64,000 nucleotides of DNA, from positions 2,984,501-3,048,500 of the forward strand of contig BSBM01001026.1 in assembly GCA_027924585.1 (NCBI GenBank), written 5' to 3'. Each line of letters starts with the position of its first letter. The first letter of the stretch is position 1. A program made the translations under genes and the position numbers. Positions 44,103 to 56,033 of the stretch are shown one piece after another. Source of the DNA: Larix kaempferi (taxonomy: Eukaryota; Streptophyta; Pinopsida; Pinales; Pinaceae). The notes beneath the pieces were generated by a model that had not been told where the DNA came from, ran no database searches, and saw only the letters and a program-made list of their open reading frames with translations.

Positions 44103-44910
44103 GCATGAAATTTCAGGATGAAAGCCACGGTTGCAATAAGAACACTTAGATTTTTTTTTACCCTCTTTACCCTTCTGCTTGTTCCTTGAACCGGATGGTG
44201 CATCCGATTGCTTGCCTTTCTCTCTTTGCTTGGATGGTTCAAATTTGGGCTTCTCTTTCTTTTGCTTCCCTTTTCCATTCGAATTCTTGGATCCTGGAAC
44301 AAATAGGGCTGAATCTTTGGAGCTTATGGACCCATTTGAATCAACTTGTCATGCTCTTTGGTAACGAATTCAATGAAGGCATTCAAGGTAGGCATCTTCC
44401 AATTCGGGGTAGTTAGCCGACCAGAATTGAAAGTAGAGACAAATACCGAGAAATATTTACCAATTTTGGAAAGAATGGAGAGGATCAATTGCTTATCCTC
44501 TTTCACAACTCCATTGTTCTTTAATTGCAAAGACAAATGCTTGAATCTTGTGAAAAAGTCATTAATGGTCTCGAAATTCTCAGGATTCAAGGAGATCAAT
44601 TCATTTTCTAATTGAAGAGACCACATGTCATCTTGTTTCCCAAAAAGATTTTCGAGTAGCTCCCATACTGCCTTTGGAGTAGTCAATCCACTGAGGTGAA
44701 AGTGAAGATCCTTGGAAATATTGAGGCAAAGAAGACCATATGCTTCATCCAACTTGTTGAAGTGCTTTGATTTTTCAATGAGTGTATTGGGCTCAACTTC
44801 GAGGCCCATGGTGACTCTGTAGTAACCTCTTCAGCGCAACATAACTCCATGTCATTCTTCCATTCAAAATAATTGAAGGGAGTGAGTAGCTTAGAAGAAG
44901 AAGACTCCAT
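44103..44910 (-). pseudogene. Copia B gag
   Basis: Start ATG at 44,910 ('MESSSSKLLTPFNYFEWKND'), then a frameshift into 44,809-44,324 with the UBN2-type core 'LDEAYGLLCLNI', 'TTPKAVWELLENLFGKQD' and 'NDFFTRFKHLSLQLKN'. A further shift leads to a K/R-rich linker (44,302-44,099) before the zinc knuckle. It is degraded but complete in outline. A 57-bp unit with 'gcgaatgcacttgatggaga' occurs three times just upstream (44,920-45,025). Confidence 0.88.
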
Positions 44911-45312
44911 CTCAATGAGAGCGAATGCACTTGATGGAGAAGAACCTGTAATTCACAAGATAGCGAATGCACTTGATGGAGAAGAACCTGTAATTCACAA
45001 GATAGCGAATGCACTTGATGGAGATGATTAACCTACAAATCACAATCAAAACATAACAATAAGGTCGAACAATCCACCCTTTTAGAGTTGCATCACACCT
45101 GGGATTGGAAATCAAGCAAGCTTGAAGATCCAATGTATCATATCCAGGAATTATGTGGAAAACTCAAGCTTCTGGAGTGGGATTGGAGAGAAAAATTCAG
45201 CATTAGCGAATGCATAAGTAGTTTTGCATGCCAAGTCTTCAATATTTTTGAGCAAATTCACTCAATTATTCTTGTAGAACACCTGTAGAAGAGAGATCTC
45301 GTCCCTACAATG

Positions 45313-45324
45313 GCTCTGATACCA
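45313..45324 (-). promoter_or_regulatory. Copia B primer-binding site (initiator tRNA-Met)
   Basis: TGGTATCAGAGC directly after the 5' LTR, minus sense. Confidence 0.92.
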
Positions 45325-46020
45325 TGTAAAATTAGTCACAACATATCTATTGAACAAGTAAATCAATCACAATGATGTAAGACAAATTGGAGTAAAAACT
45401 GTGCAAGAGAGATGCATCAGTGCTCTATAATCCAGAATAGTAGAATTACAATACAATACTGTCACAATGAGTGAGCAATTCGAATTAGCCAAGGAGGTCA
45501 TTCGAATATATTGCATGGCATAGCTTGGCTCCAACTAGGAGTCCTCATCATCAATCAGTGGTGGTCATCAATGCACAAGTCACTGTCAAACATGTGTCAA
45601 ACTGAGTCTAACTGAGTGTAATAACTGTAACTGATGGTAAGTGGCACTAATCTAGGGATGGAGGCTCAATGGAGGGCGCATGATGAGTTAACTGCACTCA
45701 GAATAGGTAGTCATGTCTCATCAGAGGTCAATCGGAGTGATAACTGCAGTGTGGAGTCAGTCTAGCATCAAATCAAGGAAACACTGGTGGCTAACTGAAG
45801 TAAACTGGACTAGTAGGTGAGAAAGGCACCCTTCTTCAGTGGAAGGTGAGAATTGGGCGCATGACAGGCTAGGAGGGATTAATATGAGTGGAAAGTATCT
45901 CCCAAGTGCTGGGAGACTAAGGACTGGGTGCTGGAGGTACCATACTGATGACTGGGCAACATGCGGATGCATGCATGCATGCATGCAAAGTACATAAGTG
46001 AATGATGAGATATCCTAACA
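45325..46020 (-). repeat. Copia B 5' LTR
   Basis: 696 bp, partner of 39,975-40,662. It includes an (ATGC)n run at 45,967-45,987. Confidence 0.93.
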
Positions 46021-46625
46021 TCATAATGGCCTCCTTTCCGAGTGTTTCCTAATCATAGGATCATAGGCTTGGTGCTTCCAAGAACCCCCCTGCTCAAGGA
46101 TGGCTCTCTTTAAGTAGGATTTGGGAGGCCAACCACTAAGAGGAGATTATGGATCTAAGTGAGGAATATTTGGATCAAGGATCTAAACCATGCCAAGTAG
46201 GGAATGTGAGATAGGATTCGAAGGGGGACCTCATCCCATGAAAATATGCTCGAGATCTAAGATCCAAAATCTAAGGAAAAGGGTTATTCATGGATTTTCA
46301 CGCCCCCATAACTGAGAAAAGCACAAAAATATTGTAATTTTCGTGCCCCCATAGACATGCAAAACACGAGAATAAGGAATTTATATGCCTTGCACCACTA
46401 GCAGGGCGCGAAAATATGTCTAGGAGGCTAAAATGTGGGCTTGGTGAAGTGGCATTCGACCCCTAAGTTGTTGTATTTGATTCCAAGTGTAACTAGGGAA
46501 GGGACCAACATGATAAAAAAGGGTCCTAACACACCTAGGAGGCACAAACATCACGTTTCTCATGGTGATATGACATGAATACTCTCAATGATACACAATG
46601 TGACAATTTGAGGTGTAACACTAGT

Positions 46626-47760
46626 ACAAACAACGATATCTGATTTATGCACCTAAATATGACCATCCTCAAGCAACATCGCTTCTTTCGCTAAAGAATC
46701 TGCAATATTGTTGTGTTCCTTGTAGATGTGGACCAAAGAACATGATATGAACCTGGATTTCAGAGCGATACCCCTTCTCAGCAATGGGATAATTCTAATA
46801 TTTGTGCATCATGACTTCTTGAGAAACCATTGTACAACCATAAGAGAGTCTGTGAAAATGTAGAGGGTTGTGATTTCATTTTCAAATTCCAAAGAAAGGA
46901 GCGTAATGAGGCTCACGATTTCGGCATAATTTTTGGAATTGATGCCAGTTCCACACTTATATGTCAATTGATAACCCCTGAAGATAATATAAATTCCAAC
47001 ACCACTTTTTGCTGGATTCCCTAGAGATGAGCCATCACAAAAACCAAAAGGCATAGAGCGATCTATGACCAAATATTGTAGAGATATTTTTGTTTTTGTT
47101 TTCAGAGAGGAGGGATCTCTTGGAAGATAATATTTCAATCGATGGAAAGCTGAGAGAGTAGAGGGTGTTACATCTTTGAATATGGCCTCATTACAAGTAA
47201 TCCAAAGACACCAAGACATGTGCATCAGAAAGGAAGTGCAATCAATATTTCAAGTATTGGATAACCATGACTCCCAAGCTTCAAGAAGAGAATCACCATT
47301 CCATTCAGTATAATCTCCCAAAATGCAATTTGTGCACCATATTTATTTTGACAAAATGAAAATGTATTAATATATGATAAATGGATTTTGAAGATTCTTT
47401 ACAGAGAAAGCGAAGATTAGGACCCACATGTCTCTTATGAAGGTTTTCCCAGGTGAGTTGTTTATTATTTAGGGCCATCCAAAAGAAAACTTTTTATTTT
47501 AGAGGAGTAGCCATATTTCAATATGATTTCCATTTGGAGATAATCCTCTCTTTTGGACAATAATTCAAAAGCAAGTCATATCCAATTTTGAGTTTGTATT
47601 CACCCTCATCTTCATTCATTTTCCAAGCTAATTTGTCTTCTTCAATACTTAAAGTAAAGCAACCACGACTTAATTATGTTGCATAACTGTCCCACTAAGG
47701 GATAAAAGCATCCGATAGTCGAAGGAGTTGTGCTGTAAACCAACCTATTGACTAGATAGA
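46626..47760 (-). pseudogene. LINE2 zf-RVT remnant and RNase H
   Basis: The frame 47,225-46,809 contains 'WITCNEAIFKD' and then RNase H with 'FGFCDGSSLGNPAKSGVG' (Asp), 'INSKNYAEIVSL' (Glu) and 'LYIFTDSLMVVQWF' (Asp). After a stop at 46,809 the end continues as 'HIYKEHNNIADSLAKEA' (last Asp, near 46,700). The four catalytic positions are therefore present. The zf-RVT part (47,230-47,760) is badly decayed. Unlike family L, this RNase H has the normal AE motif. Confidence 0.82.
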
Positions 47761-47766
47761 AACTAT

Positions 47767-49650
47767 CTATGGATGGAAAATATCTTTCAAATATTTAAAT
47801 CTTGCGTCATTGATAAAACATATAATATTCCCTAGGAGTAATTCCAAGTGATCGAAACCTATGATAGGATCCGACCCAATCGAAACTTCACCTTTCCTCA
47901 GTATTCGGTAAATATTATTTGCAATAAGGGATAAGCATCTTTGCATAGAGCGCCAAAAGAGGGATCCCTTCTTGACTACAGAAAAGGATTGTAGCCACGA
48001 AATGATAGAACGAGGGGCAATATTTTTTTGTATCAAAGTGTCTTTCCATAAACCTTTATGGGAGATTAATATCCACATACATTTTCCAGGGAGTGCATTT
48101 GAGAAGAGATGAAGGTCTTTGAAACCCCAAACACCATATGATCTGGGAAGACATAAAGTATCCCACTTGAAAAGTGGATATCCTTGGTGATCCTTATTTC
48201 CATCCCAGAGATAAGCTATGCAGAGTTTCCTGATATAATTTATAACAAATTTTGGGATATAATCAAGTGACATCAAGAAAAAATGAATGGCCTCCAATAC
48301 ACTTTCGATAAGTATGAAACGACCTGCCAAAGAAATCCATCGATTGAACCATAAATTTATCCCCTTATTAATTTTCTCAACTAGCCGTTGCTAATCAACA
48401 ATTTGATAATCATTAGCCTTTAATAGGAACCCAAGATACTTGAAACATTTAGTAAAAGAGGACTTTGAAAAAGGAAGAAATTTGTGAATCGGGATCTTTG
48501 TTGACATGTGGATTGAATGATAGTGAAGAGAAGACTTATGTACGTTTATGTCCATTCCCGTGGAATATGTGAAAAGTATAAGGATTATTTCAAAACATTT
48601 TGCTTCCCCAGGATTAGTAGAACCAAATATTAATATATGATCAACAAATATATTTGTATAATGGAAAGGGTTGATGAAATATTTACGCCCTGTAGATTAC
48701 CGAGAGAAAATTCATGATTGATATGTGGAAAACCTTGATGGAGACCTCGAGATGGATTAAAGAAGGTAGAAAGAGACCCATTGATAAGAACACCATAGGA
48801 GATGCTGGATTAGCATGCTTCAATCCAATTGATGAATTGATGAGGGAAACTCAATTGAGTAAGTACAAGATGAAGACATATCCAGTTCACCTTGTCAAAT
48901 GCCTTTGATAGGTCCAATTTTAACATGAAAGTTGACCTTTTCTTTGATTGAATCATATGTAGAGCTTCCTAAGCAAGGTCAATAACATCGTGAATAATCC
49001 TTTCGTTCAAGAAGCTGAATTGTTGCAGAGATATTTCCTCCGAAAGGATAGGTTTTAGATGACAAGCTATTAATTTGGCGATGACTTTATATATGCAGTT
49101 GTAGAGGGAAATGGGTCTATAATTGTATAAACCTATAGGGGAGACCTGCTTTGGGATCTTATCAATAAATGTGGAGTTGAAAGGAAAGTGTATTTTCTTG
49201 GAAATTCGAGATTATTCAACCACTGTGATGAGGTAATTTTCTAGTAGATCCCAAAACTCCACAAAGAATTCCATTTTCCATCCACCCAGACCAAGAGATT
49301 TTCCCTCCTGAAGAGAGTAAATAGATTTTTGAACTTCAACTTTTCTAACCATTTGGTAAGAGAAACATTGTTATCTCCATCGACCCGATGGTTGAAAAAG
49401 GAAGCTAAGGAAAGTGCATCCATTATGTTCTTGCATAGAGGCTATGTAAAAAAAAATTGGTAGTGTATTTTTGCAACACTAGCAATAGACTTGAATTCAA
49501 AGCATTCTTCGGCATTTTGGTTCCAAGCATTCTGGATTGTATTAACAACCTTTCTTCCTTTGGAATGCCTATGAAAAAATGCAATATTGCTATCTCCTTC
49601 TAAAAGCCATAGAGCCCAACTTATCATTCTCCACTTCGCTTCATGCCAAG
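47767..49650 (-). pseudogene. LINE2 reverse transcriptase
   Basis: 'LWLLEGDSNIAFFHRHSKGR' (near 49,600), 'YRPISLYNCIYKVIAKLIA' (near 49,090), 'LKLDLSKAFDKVNW' (first catalytic Asp, about 48,870-48,910), 'SRGLHQGFP' (near 48,740), and then 'TNIFVDHILIFG' in place of a FADD box (about 48,640), so the second Asp has become His. The thumb is open for 187 codons at 48,330-47,767 ('YLWDGNKDHQGYPLFKWDTLCLPRSYG'-like). Multiple frame changes and stops. Confidence 0.85.
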
Positions 49651-49979
49651 CCAGGATTCAAGCCTTACCCAAGTTCCAATGAGTTTATAATAGCCTGATA
49701 TTCCTAATTAATGTAACCAGATTTGATAATTTCCAACTTCTTTGCAATAACGGATTCAATATGGACTAACTTCTTGTCTGAATCAACAAAAATGCTTTTT
49801 ACCTAATATTTTATTAGAGGCTTGATAGTGTTTAAATTCTGTTGAAATATTTACATCACATGTGTCAATGAATTTGGATAAAAAATCCTCCAATTCTCTT
49901 GAACAATTGTCCTAAAATTCTCATAGGTCATCTAGTGGGCGTTGAATTCCAAATGGGGGGAGGTTTGTTGGAAATGGAG

Positions 49980-50520
49980 GCCAATTCAAGTAGGACAGGG
50001 AGATAATCAGAATAACTGACTTTTAGGATAGAGAATCTATAGGAGTAAACATCAAGAAGAATATTCTCACTCAACAGTAAATGGTCTAAACAATTTGAAA
50101 TCATGTTTTCACTTGTGCGTTTGTTAGACCAAGTAGGCCCAAGAGATTCCGGATCTACATTGACAAGTGGTAGTTTATCAAAATGATGGATGAAGAAATC
50201 AACAAGAGGATCCTTCCTTGCTTTGGAGCCTTAGTGTTCACTACCATAAATGGTAAGGTTTAAGTCACCTTCTAAGATGAGATTTGGATGAGACAAAATA
50301 TCACTCGCAAATAAGTCCACCAAGAAGGACTTTCTATCATGCGAAGGGGAATAAATATTGAGCAAATTAACATTGATATTCAAAGGCTTTGAAAAGGCAC
50401 AATCTAGGCTAAAATGGTTAGAACTTACCAAGGAATTAAGAGAGAGGGAGTATGTCCAACCCAAATCAAGCCCCCTAGAGTTTCCTTCCACATCTGCTGC
50501 CAGAAAGGACCACTTTGGAA
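49980..50520 (-). pseudogene. LINE2 endonuclease domain
   Basis: Minus frame 50,491-50,231 reads 'GLDLGWTYSLSLNS', 'NIYSPSHDRKSFLVDL' and 'LILEGDLNLTIYGSEH' (Asp and Asn of the GDFN-type motif, here GDLN). Beyond a stop it continues as 'FFIHHFDKLPLVNVDP', 'PTWSNKR' and 'NCLDHLLLSE'. This is the usual order of the LINE endonuclease. The N-terminal start and catalytic Glu are not clear. Confidence 0.78.
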
Positions 50521-50699
50521 GTCAATTTTTAAGAATCTTTAACGCAAAAACTGTAGAGCACATAGTTTGTTGGATGAAAAGAATTGATGGACTGTTCAAT
50601 TTTATCAACCCTTTTAGGGATATGTGTTTGGAGGGGGTCCCTATCCCTATGCCATTGTGAGAGAGAATATTCATTATTTAACCCAAGAATCGGATGCTT

Positions 50700-51601
50700 T
50701 GCTAAGGTCCCCATGAATGGTTGATTGACGACCAAAAGATATTCCCTTCTCCGCCTTTGACTTTGCTATGTCCAAAAAATATTTCTGACCCTGAGTTGTG
50801 GGTGGAATAATCTGCTAAGACTGGTGTAGACCACTTGATTGTCCTCCAAAAATTTTGAATGTGATCTTGTAACATACCTTCCTAGAATATGAAGGAGCGT
50901 CGGATCATTATATGGAGTCTGCAATAGGAAGCGGTGACTAGGTGGCGATTTGAGAGGGGAATCCAAAACCAAATATTCTTTCTATATCCCTGATGGAGAG
51001 CCTTGAACCATCTTTTCCTTATCATGTTTCCCAATGATCTTATCTTCTAATTCCTGAATTTTTTTGTTGTAGAGAAATAGTAACCTCAACAAACTCTTTA
51101 TTTACCTTCAGAACTTCTTGATGAACATCCTCATGGATTTCTAATTCCTTAGAATTCTTGGGTTTCTTTCTGGCCAAAGATAAATATTCTTTGCCGAAAT
51201 TTGAAGGGCTCATTACCAAATGGTAACCTCCAATATCACCATCTGATCGAAGCAAAGGGAAATAAATATTAAGGTCCACGGGATTGGAAATGGGTACAAT
51301 TATAGGGAACATTCTTGTAATATAGAATTTGCATAAAGGACTGGCTCCTTTCCTCCAACATGATAGCATCTGGAAAACCTTTCCCAATACCCATCTCAAC
51401 ATAAATAGAAGCAACCGAGGTGAGAGTTTTTTGTACCGTTTTTGGTGCCACCTGAAGAAAGGTTCCCAAATGGTCTCCTATTGACTTAAAATTCGGTCAT
51501 AAGCATGGCAATTTTACCCATAGGGAAATTTTATGGATTGATGTTCAAATGGGGTTGAAAACTGTCTTCCATCTAAAAAGCGTCAAAGCAACAATTCCCC
51601 A
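50700..51601 (-). pseudogene. LINE2 ORF1, C-terminal part
   Basis: It contains 'VALTLFRWKTVFNP' at the Copia C junction, then 'IYVEMGIGKGFPDAIML' and 'LYYKNVPYNC' (about 51,410-51,300), the segment that precedes the zinc knuckle in ORF1 proteins. The knuckle itself is disrupted. A lysine- and glutamate-rich region (51,200-51,040) follows. Several frames are involved. Confidence 0.7.
51597..51601. repeat. Target duplication of Copia C (left)
   Basis: 'cccca', repeated at 59,147-59,151. Confidence 0.88.
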
Positions 51602-52206
51602 TGTTGAAATATTGTAACTTCAAAGAATATTATATTTGTACTTTATTATTCCGGAGATGTTTCATTCCCCCATGAAGATCTTATTGTATATCCGGAGATG
51701 TTTATTCCTCCGTCGAAATGTGGTAACTTGGGTTATTAGACTTCCCTAGTGGGGGTCGGCCCTGTATGTGTTATGTGGGTCAAAGGGTTATTAGACCACC
51801 CTAGAGGGGTCGGCCCAGTCAGTTGTAATGGGGTATTTAACCCAATGGTTAAATACGAGCCTACATGACTTGTGTAAAAGACAAGTCGGAGTAGTGTATA
51901 AATAGAGGAGGTGTATTCCTCATTTAACACACACTCACTCACTTGAAAGTAGTGCACTTGTGGAGGAGAGGTATGATATGGTGAAGGAGGAGATCATGTC
52001 TTTGGTTTGCATCTTTGTATATTGCTGGTCATCTATATTGAGGAAGCTTTGTTGGGTTTTCTACCCCATGAGGGTTTCCCAGGATAAATATGTGTCTCTT
52101 GTGTTTATGCTGTGCTTGTTGTTTCTTCAGTGATCCTGTATATGCTATTATTGTGAAATGGAATGTAATGCTTCTATTTTATGTCTTAGCATATTAAATA
52201 TTAACA
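51602..52206 (+). repeat. Copia C 5' LTR
   Basis: 605 bp, TGTTGAAATATTG to AATATTAACA. It has a doubled 'tccggagatgttt' motif, 'ggtcggcc' twice, and a TATA-like 'gtataaatagagg' at about 51,896 as expected for a promoter. Confidence 0.95.
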
Positions 52207-52218
52207 TGGTATCAGAGC
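52207..52218 (+). promoter_or_regulatory. Copia C primer-binding site (initiator tRNA-Met)
   Basis: TGGTATCAGAGC directly after the 5' LTR. Confidence 0.93.
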
Positions 52219-54679
52219 TAACCTGAAGGAAGGCAATGTATGGCACTTACGACACTTGCTTCACTTGCGACAATTTGAAGGTTTGGGTTTTACATAGCAA
52301 AAACCAGTCATTGTGGAACTTTCGCTATAAATCCGTTTATACGAAGGTTCAGGATCTGAAAAGTTTACAGGTCGTAGATAACATCCCCAGGTACCTTGAT
52401 TCCAAAGGGAACCCTCAGATTAGTTGTACTTTGTGATTTATGATCAGTGCAAGTTAGGGTTTCTGCCTCTTCCAGATCTCAGTCAAAATTAGGTGACCTT
52501 GGAAAAAAGGTCATAACTTGGGCTAGGAAGCTCCAAATAAAATTCTGTAAAAATTAACAGGTAGTACACAGACTTTAATATCTCAGGAAACTTTTGAAGA
52601 GGCCGAAGATGAACCAGTTACACGTGGCACGTCGTACAAGTTCGCTCTCCTGTTTTATCCCATAAACAGGTCACGTTGCGACACTTGGCATAACTTGGGA
52701 TAGGAAGATACAAATGAAATTTTGTAAAAAGTGACAGGTAGTACACAGACTGTACTATCTCAAGAAACTTGTTCAGAGGCTGAAGCTGAACCAGTGACAC
52801 GTGGCACACCGTACAAGTTCGCTCTCCTATTTTATCCCATAAACAGGTCACGTTGCAACACTTGGCATAACTCTCTCTCAGAAAATCCAATTGAGGTCAG
52901 ACCTATTGGGATGGAAAGATGTCAGTTCAGGCTACCACAAAAAAAAAATTTAGACCCTGTGGAGCAAAAAGTTTGGAGTTACAGCAGAAACAATCAGGTA
53001 CATATTTCTGTCAAAACAGAATTATTTTTGGAGCACCTTCATTCATGGCTTCCGGAATTTAGGGTTTCAGAGAAAGTTAGAATTTTTGGAATCGGAGTCC
53101 ACGGCTGGAAGCTCCTCAGAAAAATAAGAGTTTAGAGCCTTGGATCAAACCTTTTGATTGGGAAGAAGGGTGGGATTCATCAAACCCTAGTTCGGGATCC
53201 TGTCCAGAAGATCCAGAAGTTTCGAAGGCAATTTTGAGGGGTCAAATTTTGGAGATTTCAAATTTGAAGTATGCTAGTTTGATCAGCTCAGCAAGTCACA
53301 TCCTTCCATCCATTCAGAACTGTGAAAGTCAAAGATTGAATTTTTAGGGTTTCTCTAGCAAACCCTAATCAAGCTCCAGATCAAGTTTCAGGGGGAGTTG
53401 AGGCTAAGGCCTTACATAAGAAGACTACAAGAAGTCTCGACATGTATGACTTACGGAGGTTCAGGTATGTCTTGAAATCTGATTCTTGATTAAGTTCATA
53501 ATGTGTTTGTCTTCATATTATTTATTAGTACAATCTTGTTTAATGTTAGAATTGTCTTATCACCCTAGTAACCGTATGAATACATGTGAATGATCAAAGA
53601 CATTCATTGATTAGGGATATATGATTGTACTAATGCATTATGGTGTTGTGTGAGGTTGATGTTGTCTGCTAACAAGATACAGGTACATCACAAAAGACAA
53701 ATCAAGTTCCATGACCATGACAACATGAAGACAAAGACTCATCCATAATCTTTGTTCTACTTACGAGGTATATATGACTTTGTTCTATTATGCTTAACCT
53801 ATGAGATATGTAGGTTCCATCACAGGATCTCTAAATGATTGAAGAGAACAAAGAAGATATTGATTAGGTATGTTAAACAGATATACTAATCCAGGTATGT
53901 CTCCTATGAATCTTACCTTGTGTTAGGATCCCTTATATAAGTATACTTGGTATGATTGGTTATGCTTATTCATAAAGCTAGTAATCAAGGGTTTATGAAT
54001 ATTATGTCTTTTATCTTGATTGATGATATGCATTAGTAAAAGAAGACTTCCCTGAAATCTTGAATACTAATGTTTATTATCTATGATCATATATATTCAA
54101 GATTATTTAGAATTATAATGTTTTGATAGTATTGAGAATATACTAATGAATGTATGTTTGTGTATGAGATCATGAGGATGACACTTGAGCATGCAAAATG
54201 GTACAGAATGAATAGAAGTTCAAAAGACATATAGAAGATCAAGCGGGAGGCAACCGCACAAACATAAGAGATAAGTATTTGAGTTGTAAATGATATTGCT
54301 TGTATGCATATTTGTATTCCTAGAATATATCATGCTGAGTCTAAATATTCATAGAGCATTGAACAGTATACTACTAATATGCATATGATTGGTAAGTTGG
54401 ACAAACATTCCATTGTTGCTTGTCTAGAATGAAACCTCTTTGCTGACATGCTTAGAGCTGTGCACACTCTTGATAGTATGTTCTGGTAAAGATGGAAGGC
54501 ATCTAGATAGCCACTGTATGCATACAGGATATGGAAAAGTGTTGTGCCAAAGTATTGGTCAAGATAGTTGCATAACTATGTAAATGATATCTGTATGCAT
54601 AATAGGTTATCATGTCAACATGATTTCATGATTATGAAGCATTACTAATCATATACTAATTTTGATTTGTAGGAGAGAT
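52219..54679 (+). other. Copia C internal non-coding region, replacing gag to integrase
   Basis: No gag, protease or integrase motif was found in any frame. At 52,510-52,870 a unit of about 180 bp is tandemly duplicated ('cataacttggg.taggaag', 'caggtagtacacagact', 'acacgtggcac', 'acaagttcgctctcct'), each with a CACGTGG G-box-like core (52,620 and 52,799). Near 53,200-53,400, phrases such as 'ccctagttcggg' and 'ccagaagatcc' resemble the untranslated leader of Copia A. The rest, to 54,679, is AT-rich with no recognisable content. Confidence 0.6.
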
Positions 54680-55830
54680 CATGAAGAATGATGAACACCA
54701 AACAAGTGATGGATGTTCAACAAGAATATTTACAAATCAAACAAAATATAGAAGGCTCGTGGCTAGAAGATTCTCTTATAAAGAAGAAGAGAATCATGAC
54801 GGGATGTTTGCTCCAAGTGGCTAGATAAGACCATTCTCTTAATGGTGTAATTAAAGAAGAAGTGTGAATCAGGTTCTATATGATCAAGAGTCAATTGATG
54901 AGCTTAATGATCATCATTGGTGATGTGGATCACAACCTTTGCTACAAGATTGAATATGGTTTCTATACACAGATGAACTGGATGCAAGAAGGAACTCACC
55001 ACAGAGTTCGAATGATGTTGAGGCTTATATCAGTAGACCCATCTGATGAGAGATGGCACAGATAGATGGCTGCAGAAATGAAAATGAAAGATCTCATATT
55101 GATGTATTACTTCCTAGGTCTAGAAGTATGACAAGGATCATAAGGAATCTTTCTCAACCAGGAAAGTATGCCGAGAAATATTAAAAGGACTTGAGGTATT
55201 GGAATGGCCACTCTTATGGATTCCAACTTGAAGCTGTTAGGGGATGACTCATCAGAGTTAGTGGATATAACTCTATACAGTCAAATTATTGGGTCATTGA
55301 TGTATCTAACATATACTAGGTTAGATATATGCTTTGCTGTGAACACCTTGAGTCAGTATCTAGTGGAAACTAGATGTGTTCACCTGATAGTTGCAAAGCA
55401 TGTGATGAGGCACCTAAAGGATACAATAGACTTTGATCTATGCTATCTTGGAGATCATGACTTCAGATGGCTACTTAGATGTTGATTGGGCAGAAAGAGT
55501 ATCAGACAGGAAGAACACATCGAGAGGATGTTATTGTTTGGGACCAGCCATGATCTCGTGGTTTAGCTGGAAGCAGTATAGTGTGGCTCTCAACACAAGC
55601 GGAATATATGGCTGGTTGCTCTGCTAGTTGTGAAGCAGTATGGCTTCTAGATTGTTTGACTTAGAGATAGACCCAACTGTGATCCTATGTGACAAACAGA
55701 GTTGTATCAAGATGGCAGAGAATCCAATGTTCCAAGATATGGTGCAGAAAGGAATTAAAGTTTGAATTTGTAACAAGTTACCGATGTACTGACCAAACCT
55801 TTACCTCAGGTAAAGTTTTCCGAGAAGGAC
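54680..55830 (+). pseudogene. Copia C RT and RNase H remnant
   Basis: Short pieces in changing frames: 'RRLVARRFSYKEE' and 'GMFAPSG' near 54,760-54,830 (RT start), then 'MDSNLKLLGDDSSELVDITL', 'IIGSLMYLTYTRLDICFAVN' and 'LIVAKHVMRHLK' at 55,204-55,440, nearly identical to Copia A. RNase H follows with 'GYLDVDWAERVSDRKN' and 'SRGCYCLGPAMISWFSWKQ' (55,440-55,600) and the end 'VTDVLTKPLPQVKF'. The YVDD region is deleted, so no active RT could be made. Confidence 0.88.
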
Positions 55831-56033
55831 CCTCCTCGAAAGGGGGAGTGATATGATCACTTATGATGAGATTTCCCACATCGATAGTGAGGTCGATGAT
55901 GTGAATACCTATATTGATGATGCCAATAGAGAGGTTGGTGAACAGTCCTTAGACAGGGTCTAAGTTGAAGAGGGGATTGCATCATCCTTGAACACATGTT
56001 CTAAAAGGTTCCGTAGATGTATGGTCTCCAAGA

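Larger units (their letters stand above)
39975..46020 (-). mobile_element. Copia B: Ty1/copia LTR retrotransposon inside the G LTR
   Basis: A 6,046-bp element with LTRs 39,975-40,662 and 45,325-46,020, 5-bp duplication 'tcata', an initiator tRNA-Met primer site at 45,313-45,324 and polypurine tract 'GAGGGAGGGG' (minus sense, 40,663-40,672). Gene order is gag, protease, integrase, RT, RNase H. Its LTR shares no obvious sequence with those of Copia A and C, so it is another family. Several frameshifts and stops inactivate it. The LTRs differ at about 30 positions by eye plus an ATGC-repeat length change. Confidence 0.95.
24291..46620 (-). mobile_element. Element G: Gypsy-like gag-protease LTR retrotransposon, hosting Copia A and B
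   Basis: Two direct repeats, 24,291-25,344 (1,054 bp) and 39,515-46,620 minus its insertion (1,055 bp), are the LTRs. They start TGTTACACC (TATTACACC in the left copy) and end GTACA on the minus strand. Flanks 'ctatt' (24,286-24,290) and 'ctagt' (46,621-46,625) are a 4-of-5 target duplication. A purine-rich 'TTTAAGGGGC' before the left LTR is a plausible polypurine tract. Without Copia A and B the element is about 10.3 kb. It encodes only a gag-like protein with an aspartic protease. I found no RT, integrase or RNase H, so it looks non-autonomous, like the described TR-GAG group. LTR divergence is several percent by eye. Confidence 0.82.
39515..46620 (-). repeat. 5' LTR of element G, split by Copia B
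   Basis: The two halves, 39,515-39,974 and 46,026-46,620, together give 1,055 bp and align with 24,291-25,344. On the minus strand it starts TGTTACACCTC at 46,620. Copia B and its 'tcata' duplication interrupt it. The left LTR retains the empty site, proving the insertion. Confidence 0.9.
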
